Shown here: piece by piece, positions 46,701 through 58,700 of the stretch | Numbering within the stretch: position 1 is the stretch's first letter | Layout: every line of letters starts with the position of its first letter | Source of the DNA: Semisulcospira habei | Lineage: Eukaryota > Mollusca > Gastropoda > Semisulcospiridae | NCBI GenBank assembly: GCA_036245525.1 | Contig: BTPG01000007.1 | Location: 123,563,117-123,627,116 of the forward strand | Direction of reading: 5' to 3' | Length of the DNA stretch: 64,000 nucleotides | Program-made: the position numbers and the translations under genes | The notes under the pieces: generated by a model | The model's input: the letters and a program-made list of their open reading frames with translations, nothing else | The model's database searches: none | What the model was told of the DNA's origin: nothing

Positions 46701-49700
46701 GTAGCAGTTGTAGGAGATGGACTGATCATGATAATTCAAGGGTAATGCCAGATGGCACTACCCTTGAATTATCATGATCAGTTCATCTCCTGCTGTAGGG
46801 ACTTGGGGCTAAATGGGTTAACGACAGTTAACACATTTTGCCTTTCGAGACTTTTTTTTAGAGATCACCTGTTATTTAGATCCACATTTTCTAGCAGAAC
46901 AGGTTCTGCTGTATTTTGTTGCATTTTTGTTTTTACACTCGTCATATTCTCTCTTGCTTTCTTTAAATTCTGAAGTGTGTTTGTTTCATTGATGGTTATT
47001 TCCTGGGACACACAGAAGTAGTTTATGTGTAGGACGAGGAGTGCACTAACGTTTACTTCTCCTCACGTTGTTCAGGGTACAAGATGACGAAGATGATGAT
47101 GAGGAAGACGACAGTGAAGATGACAAAGAGAAGGAGACGGACGAATCCGAGGAGATTGATGTGGAGGCGGGGGAAGCCAGCGAGGAAGAGAAATCAAAAG
47201 ACAAAACTCCTACTCCTAGGTATCTATCATGAACATAGCGAGCGGGTTCTTGGGGTGACGGGCACCACAAGGCTGTAGGCACCTGATTGATGGTCTTTAA
47301 CCCCTTCCCTGCCACTCTGGTCATACTATAAACCAAAGCCACAATCGTCCAAGGAACATGGATACAAACTGGTCTCAACAAGAGGCATAGATCCTCATGA
47401 GTCCCCGCAATTGCGGGGGCTCATGAGGATCTATGCCTCTTGCAGTTGGGTGGTGGTAAATATTTCACAGCAGGGAAGGGGATAATGCCCTTCATTCCTT
47501 CCCTTGACATAGTACCTTTGCTTTAAAACCATTTTATGTGGGGGGAAAAAAACAGGTGGTTACTCAAAACGTGTTCTACTCTATTTGAAAAGTGGCCTGG
47601 TACAGCAGTAATAACTTTAGCGTTGAATTCTTGCATATTTAGCAAGTTACCATAGGACTGGGTAGGTGACACTTACAGGTAGAAAAGGGTAGTGCTAGAT
47701 TATGCTTCATTAGGAGGTAGCGCTGCCATGGTAGTTCATGGGTGATGTCTGAATGGCACCTAAATTGCCTGAATTGTTGTGGAGTTCTCAGAGAGCAAGA
47801 TTCAAATTGGGAACATTTTCCTTAGGGCTGAGTATGTTCAGGGGTAGTACTGGGTTAGCTTAGTGCATGTCAGGAGAGAATCTGTGCTGGATTGCATTTT
47901 ACAGGCAGCTCTAATTTAACCGCTTGACTGCTACTGACGATGCGCCTTGGTGGAAAAGATGCGTCAGTAGCATCCTGAGACACTACTGCTTGAAATAAAT
48001 TTGACTATGATATTTCAAGGGTGGTGCCAGAATAACTTGGTGCCTGAGGCGCCAAGAAATTCTGGCTCCACCCTTGAACTAAAATGGTTGATCTATCTCC
48101 TAATTTGTAATGTGCCCTTCGTAGGTCAATAAGCAATTTTATTTTTTTTTAAGTCAGCTGTAATGGTTTACAAGGGTTAATTTAGAACTGTTTTAAAGAT
48201 CAGACAACTCACTTTCTGTCCTCAGTCCTAAGAAAGGAAGTAAAGGAGAAGAGGAAGAAACCAAAATGGAGACTGCTGAGGAAAGTCCCAAGCGACCACT
48301 GTCACCTATTCAGGAGGAGAGAGAGGATGAGGATATGGCCGTGGACAAAGCAGAGAAAGACAGCGATGAGGAAGACGTTGATGTGGAAGAAAGTGAAGAC
48401 GAGTCAGAAAAAGAGGATCAAGAGGAAAAGAAGCTCCTTAAAAAGGCCAAAGCCTCTGAAGAGAAGACCGCTGTTTCCGAAGACAAAAAAAGGAAATCAG
48501 AAGAACGAGAAGATGGGGAGGTGGAGGATAGTGAAGAAGAGGAACCAGAAACCACAGACATTCCATCGCCAGGAGTTTCCGCAGAAAACAAAGGCAAAAC
48601 TTCTGTCAAATCACAACAGAAATCTGTCCCATCGCCAGTCAAAGAAAAAGAAAGAACAATTCTCAGTCCCAGAAGAGAGAAGTCTCCTGGTAAAGAAGCT
48701 TCTTCTGAGGAGACGTCAGAAATTGACATGGACGTCGAGGAAGAAGAGGTGGCAGTGGATGAAGAGGGTGAGGAATCACGACCGTACTTGAACCCCGCCA
48801 TCGCCGAGCACGACTACTTTGCGGCACCACCTGCAGCCAAGGGTGCCCATGCGGAGGCAGGAAATGACTCGGAAGACACAGACTCTGCGGACGAAGAAGT
48901 GGCCCCCTATCCCAACGAGGTGCTGATGGAGCACAGCTACTGCCTACCCTTCCCCAAGCAGGAGGCAGCTTTGAACAAGCATGTCGACGACGACTCGCAG
49001 CAACCCGACGCCTGGCTGGACATGACACCAGGCAAATCACCCAAATCCAAGAAAGGTGAGATTAGGACTGAGACATTTCAACCTGTTGAGTCCTTAGATG
49101 CCAATACAGATCAACCATGATAGTTCAACGGTGGTGAACTTTTGTGGTCAAACTACTTCATGTACCATAATTTAGTCTTTAGAGGACAACTTGCAGTTTT
49201 TGGAATTGGGACCCGAATGCTCAGTGTGTTAATGTGCACCACATGTCTGCAAGAGGCATTTATCCTCACGAGCCCTTGTACTGTGCATGGTCTGATGAGG
49301 ATGTACGCCTCTTGCAGGTGGTGCCTTTCACTGGTTTAATACTTTAGGTTATCTGTCTGTTGTGTTCTGTAGATGTTTGGAAATTAAAAGGGAGTCAGTA
49401 TTGCACGTTTTGCTGCAAACGGTGGATTAAGTGCCAGGACAAACATGCAATATCACTTGTTTTTCCGCGTTTTTTAACCCACAGTTTGCGTCATACACGT
49501 GCAAATTTTAACGTACTTTTGATTTACAGAAATCAACTGTTGTGTGAGTTTGATAGAAAGTTGGACTTGAAGGCTATTTCTGCAGACCTGTTCTTATCTT
49601 ATGCTGTAGAATATTTTTGCTAATTCAGGCTGGTGAAGGCATTCAGCATACGTAATCTTTTCATGCACTGCACTTCTGCTTGTTCACAAACCCAAGGCAA

Positions 49701-52700
49701 AAAGTGGAGGCATTATCCATGGATGTCATATCATCAAAGCAGGTTCATTTCTTGCACTGGACAGTAATCCATGGGTGACAGTCTTCAAAACTGATAACAG
49801 ATTTAGCTATTTCAAAATCCCAGAAAACTGAATTTCAGCTTTTAGGTTTACACAGAATGGTCCCTCAACCAGTCTGTTTTATCTGCAAGAGGCGTAAATT
49901 CTCATGTGCCCCTGCAGATGCAGGGGCTTATGACAATTTATGTCTCTTGCTGACCATGGAGTATGGAGCTTGGATAGGCCGTGGAGTGTTTTCAGTCATT
50001 TCAATTTTTTATATGGTCACGATAATAGGTGAGTGCGCATTCTTTATACGCCCTTTTGATTTTTTAATCTCTCAGACAAAAAGGCCGAGGGAGCATCGCC
50101 AGACATCCCAACGCCTGAGGAGCTAAGCAAGAAGGGCAAGAAGGAGGCGAAGGAAAAAGCCCAACGCAAGCCCAGGAAGGAGAAACTCAAGGATATCACC
50201 AACAAGGGCAGTCGTGAGTTGGCGAAGCTTTTGCCTGAAGCACATGTTCCCAAAGCACCCGTAACGTTCAAGCCCCGTGCCCTTCAGGAGGAAAGACAGG
50301 TAGGTTTTGTAAATGTTTCTTGTGTGCATTTTCATGTCGGTGTACCTGTCTTGGATTTGTGCGCAGCAGCATAATTATGAACAATGCAGTCAGTAATTAA
50401 CCCCCACACTGCTGAGAAAAAGTGAGCACCACCCAACTGCAAGAGGTATTGATCCTCATGAGCCCCATACTGAAACAACTTTTATCCATTTTCCTTTGAC
50501 GGCGGGGGTTCTTTGGAGTTGAATTTACAATCATGGTGATTTTAAAAACACAATCTGCATCCACTGGCAGTGAGGGAGTATTTTTCATTTAACCCGTTAC
50601 ATTTTGAGGCTGATTTTGTTTTTTTAAGTTGCTTATTGTCCTATGAAGGCTATATTACAGATTAGAAGATAGATCAACCATCTTAGTTCAAGGGTGGTGC
50701 CAGAATAGCTTGGCGCCTCACATTCTGGCACCTCCCTTGAACTATCATAGTCAAATTAATTTCAACCAATAGTGTATCAGGATGAAGAGGGTTAAGAAAT
50801 AACAAATTTTTCTGTTTTCAAAATCGCCAGTTTTCACCCATGGAGTTCATTTTTTTATTCGCTGCAGGTGTTCTTCGACATCTATAACAAAGGTATTGAT
50901 GAGGAGGACATTTCATACCTCAAGCGTACCTATGACGAGCTGATGCAGTCGGAGGACCCCATGAACTACTGGCTGAATGACATTCTCTGGGTGGATCACC
51001 CCTTCACCAACATTCCCGACCCACCCCGCAAGCGACGGAAGGGGGACGACTTCTACCAGCATAGGACGCACAAAACAGGTCTGTCTTGAGACGATTTAGA
51101 ACAATATTGATGCGGTATGCCGGTCACATCAAGATCCTTTATTAATGTGAAAAGGGAAATTTAAGCCAGTTTATGCATGGCGGTTTCTACCAGCGTAGGA
51201 CACAGAACAGATGTGTCTCAAGAAAGGTTTTAAAACATTGTTTGCAGCAGTTTGCAGTTTTAAAAAATTCAGAACAGTACCATTATTGTACTGGACTTTC
51301 ACTTGCACAGTCCATGCGAAATGGTTCAGAGCTGACAATTCTTGCTATAAGTATAACCCAAATTTGTATTTGTTTCTTCAAAAACATTACCGATGACATG
51401 ACTGAATGGAAGTGTCTACTACTTACTCATTCTAGCCTAAGAGCCAGTTGTGTTAAGACACAACCCGGGAGGCACTCGGGGAACCCCGAGGGGACCAAGA
51501 GTTGTCTCCCTATACCCACCACCCGGAAGCCGGGTACCCATAATCCCTCAGTCTAGTCTACTTAGGCGCACGATTCGGTCGTCTTGCGCTCGGCTCTAGC
51601 CTACGGACTTTGGTTTTCGACCGTTCTCGGGTTCGGACTTGCTGTTGGAATGAAGAGCGGGAGATAGGATCGTTTCGTCGGCCCTGCCTGTGCTGCTGCG
51701 TGGTTTTCTCGTCCCCACTGCTTGGCGCCTGCGCTTCGGCCTCTGGTGAGCTGTCCGGTGATCTTCGCCGGTCGTGCCAGGCGGGTTTTTGGACGTCTCC
51801 CCCCGTTCCCCTTCGGCGGAGAGGTAAGGTAGCGGGATTGACCCTCGGCTGGTTCCCGGGCTGGGCACTGGTTGTGCAGGTACGAAGTTTTTCGTCTTCT
51901 TCTCACTGTAATTGCGCCCCCACTCACCTTCGGTGAATCGTAGAGAAGTTTCCTACGCTTTTTTACCTTGGGTGTGGAGAATTCTTTTACTCCATGGCCT
52001 GATTAGCTGAGTGGCACAGCTTGAGTCACGCCTTGTCATCGCGTGGTTTGTTCGGGACCAGCGCCTGTTCTGTTTTCGCTCACGGGTGATGGATTTAAGC
52101 GCACACTCGCATACGCAGGCATACGCGGTAGACAAGTGCTCACGTACCTTAGAGAGTGGATATACGTTCCGGCGGGCAGCTGGGGGGTTTACGCTCCTTG
52201 GCTGGGCGGGCCCCTCGTGGCATGTCCACATAAAGTGGTGATTTTCTGCCCCAGATGTTTTTCTTGTCTTGATTGTCATTGCGTATTGAGTTGTACAGCA
52301 TGCGGCCGGTGTTGGTTTTTTTTTTTTCCCACACACGGTCACCCTTAGTAATAATGTTTGGGGGCCTGACTCCTTTTGTCACAGGGGTTGGTACATATGT
52401 TGTTGCTCACCTTAGCACTTGACGGCGGTGAATCTACCTCGTTACTGCACGGCTAGATTGCAGACGTGCAGTTTGGTACCTCGCTTCCGTCATGACATAT
52501 TCGTCTTTTGTGTACTATGTTGTTCCCTCGCCTTAGCGCTTGGCGGCAGTGGGCCTGCTTGCTTACTGCACGGCTAGTTGTCGGCATGCAGTTTGCAGAC
52601 CTTTTTACCCAAGAATACACCTTTTGGAGAAACTGACAACTCACTGGCTTGGGAATAATTACACATGTGAGGTTCAAAGTACACAATTAGTCAGTTGAAA

Positions 52701-55700
52701 GTACACTGACTACACCCAGGGGGTAAACAGGTCTGAGTTTGGTACCTCGCTTCTGTCATGACATGTTTGACTTTTGCTACATATGTTGGTGGCTCACCTT
52801 AGTGCTTCAGGGCAGTGAGTCTACCTTCTTGCTGCACTGCTGGCGTGCAGGCTTGACAGTCTGTTACCCCGCTTGGTGCTTGTGTGTTTTGTTGTTACGA
52901 AGGCTACCTTTCGTGGCTTAGTCCCACAGGACTCGCCCGCAGGCCTTCGGGTGTTATCTGTTGCAGGGATGCGCTACCCATTCACACAGATGACAGTGGC
53001 TAGTTCAGCCCCCAGGGGTCTTTCGCCACTGCACCGGATGCCCCGCCGACCATGCTTGCTTTGCAAGCGATCGGCACCGGTTTAGGCGCCTTCCAGACAC
53101 TGCGGGTTTCCGCACGACAACGGACTGCCCTGGGAGAGAAGCCACACCGGATGTCGCGACTAGTACGCGAGCATGGATCGTGGAGGCCGCTGCCAGGGGG
53201 AGCGCACGGGAACAGCCTCTGGCAAGGCCCGCTCGGAAAGACAATTACGCACACGTCCGACTTCTTAGGACGTTGCAGTACACTACCACCTTGAGAGGAC
53301 AAGCAGCTTCTCGGCTGTAAGCCCCAGCCCGGCTGCTACTGGTAGGTGTGTTCTTCATGTCCAGGCAGCGCCCATTGGGACTAGGCCTGTCTTCCGACAC
53401 GGGAGGTGCCTCCTACCACATTGGGATGATTGCGTCACCTGGCCTCAGCAGCGCGGATGGCAGCATTGAAGCGTCTGCAGGCGGGAGCGACCTATGCTGT
53501 TGGTGCTTGAAGGATCCCGTTCCGCCCCGATGAAGAGGGGCATGCCGATGTCCTTCACGCAAGGCAGATGTTCCGGTGGCCGTCGGACAACCACTGGGTC
53601 GGGTCTCCTATGCGCAGGATGTGGATACGCCTTCCAACGTATCCTTGGCACCGGTCGCTTGAGACCAGGACGTCCCTGTGGGAATCCCCACACCGGATTC
53701 AGTGGACTAGTGCACGAAGTGGGCCTGGATCGATGAGGCCGCTTCCAGGAGGGAGCGCGCCCGGACTAAGACTTCCAAGAAGCCATGTCCACTATCTGCC
53801 CCACTTGTCTCCAAGAAGCCCGCGGGATCCCGCTGGGGGTCCCCCTTACCGGCAAGAAAGCCCGCCTCCCTCGGAGCCCGGCTCAGAGACATTCACGTGC
53901 ACGTCCAGGGACTCTAGTAAGAATGCTCGTCTCCAAGGAAGCGGAGACTACTATCAACACAGTTCCGGGCCACCTCCCGTCCCGCTCGCTCTGCGCGGCG
54001 CCAGAGTAGGGACCACTATCGGACTGCTGAGGACATGCAAGCTATGCGGAGGCTTCCAGTGGCCGTCGGATAACCATACAGTCTGTCTCCTGTGCGCTGG
54101 GTGTGCTTCTGACCACTCTTGTAACGTCTGTACTACCTGGCCGGAGCTGCGATGGTCTAATCTCTGGAACTTTAGAGGAGGGAGACTCCTACCCTCTCGG
54201 GTACTTGAAGATTGCCGAGACGCCTTCCGCTGTGCCCCCGGCACCGGACGTGCGAGACCAGCTGGATCCGACACAGAAAACGCCACTGAGTAATCGAGGG
54301 ATTAGTGCAGTGTGGGAGTTCGACCGTCAAGACCGCCTCCGTTAGAGAGCGCGCCCGGATACAGCTGGTGGAAAGAACCCGCCTCTCCCAAGAGCCTGGT
54401 TTGGTGGGACGCTCGTGGCGTCCCTCCTCCACCGTCGTTCCCCACTCGTCTCTGAAGAAGCCGCCGGGATCCCGCTGGGGGTCCCCTGGCCGGCAAGAAA
54501 CCCGCCTCTCCCAAGAGCCTGGTTCACAGAGACATTCACGCACTCGTCCGGAACCTCCTGGTTGTGAAGAGCGTAGACACAGGGATTCTACTCGACGTTA
54601 TCGCTCTCCCTCGCAAGATCATAAGAGGACCTTCCCTCTCGGGTGCTTGGAGTTGCCCAAGACGCCTTCCGCTGTGCCCCCGGCACCGGACGCGCGAAAC
54701 CAACTTGATCCGACACAGAAGACGCCACTTGAGTATTCAACGGATTAGTGCACAGAAACCCGCCTCTCCCAAGAGCCTGGTTCGTTCCCCACTCATCTCT
54801 GGCCGCAGGGATCCCCTTGCCGGCAAGCAACCCGCCTCTCCCAAGAGCCTGGTTCACAGAGACTTACACGCACTCGTCCGGATCCTCCTGTTCGCGATTC
54901 TACTCACCGTTATCGCTCTGCTTCGCAAGATCATAGGAGGACCTTCTCCACTCATCGTTCGACGGATCAGGACTCCCTCGACTGGTTTCGCCTTCTTCGC
55001 ATTCCTCATCTCGTTCGGACTCCCGTTCGTCCCGTTCCTCTTCCCATCGACCGGCCACTTCCCCTTCCCTCGTCCTCTCCGTTCCGTTCCTCCTCGTCGC
55101 AGCCGTTCTCCTCGTCGGAACCCGCCTTCGGCAAACGGGAGAACCTCGCCGCGTCGCTCCGTCTTCGCTCTCCCCTTCGGAGGGAGTCTTCGACCTGCGG
55201 TTCGCCGTCAGCGGGATTCCCTCCCTCGGAGCCCTCCTCGGTCGCCGGTTCCAGACAGCGGGACTTTGACACCCTGAGTTTGACGGCTGACGACCCCTCG
55301 GACTGGTTGCTCGGACGTCTCAGCCGTTTCTCCTCTTCCTCTTCTTCGGCTTCCAGTGCTGCGGTTCCATCAGACCTGTTCTTCTGCGCGGAGGGACACT
55401 CGGCCGGCGCTGGACGGGACATCCAAGCTCATCGCCGCCGCCCTGCTGCGGAAGTTGCCCGGCATCGCCCCTTGACTCACCGGGGGTTCTCATCCATCGT
55501 GGACACTGGGGAACCAAGGCGCAGCCCCTTCTCCCTGACGTCTAACCATCTCGACAACTCTCGTTGGGCACCCGGGGGGTGCCGTACTTCGGACAGGTGG
55601 TACCGCTTGGCTGTGCTCGGGGTGGAGGCCTAGCCACTACACGGAGTCGAATCTACTCACCTTAGTCGTCTCTAAGCCCGGCTGCTCAAGCTACGCTTCC

Positions 55701-58700
55701 TACTTCAGTGATTCTTCTCGAGGTCCAACCCTCCGACCTTCGGACTTCGCGGACAAGAGCGTGCTTAGCTTGGATCTGACGCGGACTACTAGGCCTGCTT
55801 CTTCTGCTCGTGGGGGGAAGGATAGGTCACAGGAGCTTCTCCTCTTCGGCTACGCGACAGCGGAGGTGTACTTCCAGGATCAGGGCAGCTGGCGATCCTC
55901 CGACCAGTGCATACCCCCTACCCTGGTGCTTGGGGAAAGAACTTCATCTCCCTCCGTGCGTGACGCTACCTGGACCGACGGTAGATCTGGGCCAGTCTTC
56001 CCCGGTGGGACCAGTGGCTACACACGGAATACACCAGGACACCTTCGGAGGATCGGCGCATGAGACCAGGATGATCCTAAGTTTTCAGTGGACTGGGGCA
56101 AAGGATGGGGCCTTGACCGAGGCCGCTACCCGGACGGAGCGAGCCCGGACACAGCTTTTGAGAAGCAGAGAACTCGCCTCACAGAGCCCAGTTCAGAGAG
56201 TCGCGCTTGGCGACGTCCCACGTACAATCTCGGTACCCACTCGTCTCCAAGTAAGCCGCCGGGATCCTGCTGGGGGTCCACTTGCCGGCAGGAACCCGCC
56301 TCTCCTCAGAGCCCGGGGCGGAGAGACTTACACACGCTCGTCCGGAGCCTCCTGTCGACTCCCCTCGGGAGGAGTCATCGAATGCTACGTCTTGCCCTTG
56401 CAGCCATACGGCGCCTGAGGGATGTTGCCGTGGTGGATTGGTTAACGAGCTTCAGGAGCTACGCCTCACCCTGTCTGCCTACAGTTCGAGGGAACAATTA
56501 CGTACAGCTCCTCTCGGACCATACCTTACCTGGACCGCCGCGCCTTGGTCCACAGGTTCACCTTGCGCCCGCTTACGGGGCGCAATTCAACCAGGAGACC
56601 ACGTAGCAAATCCCTGTACAAGCCTCACGGGTGCCTACGACATAGCCGTTCGCTTCGGACGCGCTCGCCTCTTTGCCGGTTCCGGCAGCACTGACGCTAC
56701 ATGCCGGACGTTCTTCCTGGTTAAGCTCAGTCATACGTTCTGAATTACAGGACCCCTCCCTCAGGGAGGTTAGAGGCTACAGGTACGTTATCAAGGCACT
56801 TGCAGGGCCACGAACGTCACATTCGTCAGGGACTGTACTCTCTTGCACTTCGTGGCTACTGGAGGCTGGCGGGCAGGATGACTTCGCCCGCCTCGATTGC
56901 AGAGCTCTGCCAGGCCAGAGAGACTCCTCGCTCTGGTGGAGGCTTTTTTGCGGGGGGCACAACTCCCTCCTGGCGCCTCAGCGCCGTAGGTATTCACCTA
57001 TCTAGGGTCGTCAGGAGTTTGCGTTAGGGAGGACGGCCCTTGGGCCCTAAGGTGTGCTGGAGCGCGGCACCCACCTCCTGTTCGCAATTCTTCCATTCAG
57101 TCATGTCATCGGTAATGTTTTTGAAGAAACAAATTCATTTTTCTTTAAAAGGTATTTTTTCGAAAAATACTTACCGATGACATGACTCAAACGACCCTCC
57201 CACCTGCCCCGCTTGCCGCTCGTGCGCCAAGTATCCTGACTGAGGGATTATGGGTACCCGGCTTCCGGGTGGTGGGTATAGGGAGACAACTCTTGGTCCC
57301 CTCGGGGTTCCCCAAGTGCCTCCCGGGTTGTGTCTTAACACAACTGGCTCTTAGGCTAGAATGAGTAAGTAGTAGACACTTCCATTCAGTCATGTCATCG
57401 GTAAGTATTTTTCGAAAAAATAACTGTTAAAGAAAAATGAATTTTTTGAGCCAGTTGGTTTGGAGTGTACAAGTGACAGTCATACTGTAATATTGTCAAT
57501 ACTGTAATATTGCAGTTGGAATCTGCAGCGATTTTAGGATGTGACCCATCCACCCTTTCATGTGAGCACACGCTTACGCAACTGTGCCCTGGTTTACAAA
57601 TAAGCTCCATGTGCGTGAGTTTTGCCTTGAAATGTACAACTTTGTTGCTCCTCATGTCTTCTTTTCTGTTTGCGGTGTTTCATTCTTCTTTGTTTATGTC
57701 ACTCAGGTTCGGCCAGAACTGACGGCTACTATAAGCTTACTCTGGAAGAGAAGGCTCGATACCTCAGCCAGGCTCGCAATGTTTTCAAGGCCACAGAAAC
57801 GCTGAACATGGACGTAAGTCAGCTCACTGTCAAAGTTTTCATTTGTACCATGAGAGATGGCTCGGGCATGATTGTTTAAGGGTAGTGCCAGATTAAATCA
57901 GCTCAGTTTTGAAAGCTCTCAGTGGCACTATACTCATAAATACCGTAATTATTATTATTATTATTCTTTATGACATTTGGAGGAAAATGAATTGAAACTT
58001 ATTTAAATATTGATGAAATAATTAGCAAAGAGGCTCAAGATTTATGCCTGCCATTGCTAATCTACATTGAAAAAGTCAAAATATGAATAACTAGGGCCAG
58101 TGTGTGGTGCGTACCATTTCCTTTGAGAAATACTAGTGTTTCGCATATGTTTTATGTTGAACTTTGTTTCTTTTTTTTTCAGTTGGACGAAAGTAAGAAG
58201 AAAGCACAGACGTCAAGAGAGATGCGAAGTGAAACCAGGCGTCTGCAGTCCACGTTCTCCGAGTATTTGGAGATGGGAGACCTCTTCAAATTCAATCAGC
58301 TCAAGGTATGTCCAACCCATATCAACTTGATCTTCTCTTCCTGCTTATGTCAAACTGGTAGTTTTCACCTCCAGATCACGCAGCTTTTAGGCTCAAAAAC
58401 GCTTATGTGCTTGCAGCCACCTGTCTTGTGAAACACTGGTGGCAGCGTGCACAAGAGGGTTAAAAAACTTGTAATATGAATGCATAATAAATTACTTTTA
58501 ACCCTTGTAGCTGTCAGTTGCATGTTTTGTTGACAAAATGTGCTACTGACAGCCAAAGGGTTACAATTTAGATGTTTCTTTAAAGTGAAAGACTTTAAAC
58601 CAGCTGTTTGAGATAATTTAACCACAATAGTTTAAGGGTAGTACCAGATGAACATGGCTCTTTCCAAGGCACCAAACTGATCTGGTCCTGCCCTTGAACT

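Larger units (their letters stand above)
51386..57412. mobile_element. DIRS-type element 2, non-autonomous, with inverted terminal repeats
   Basis: The ends are inverted copies of about 170 bp (51388-51556 against 57240-57408). A further inverted copy of the terminal box lies at 57085-57185, and 'cctcccacctgccccgcttg' is shared with DIRS-1 at 32274. The interior is Arg/Ser/Pro-rich coding-like sequence with internal repeats. No RT, RNase H or recombinase motif found. In SETD1 intron 16. Confidence 0.7.

Noticed and set aside
51601..51936. Frames of about 108 residues on both strands near 51.6-51.9 kb
   Set aside because: Inside the DIRS-2 left region; open mainly because of GC-rich composition, with no recognised domain.
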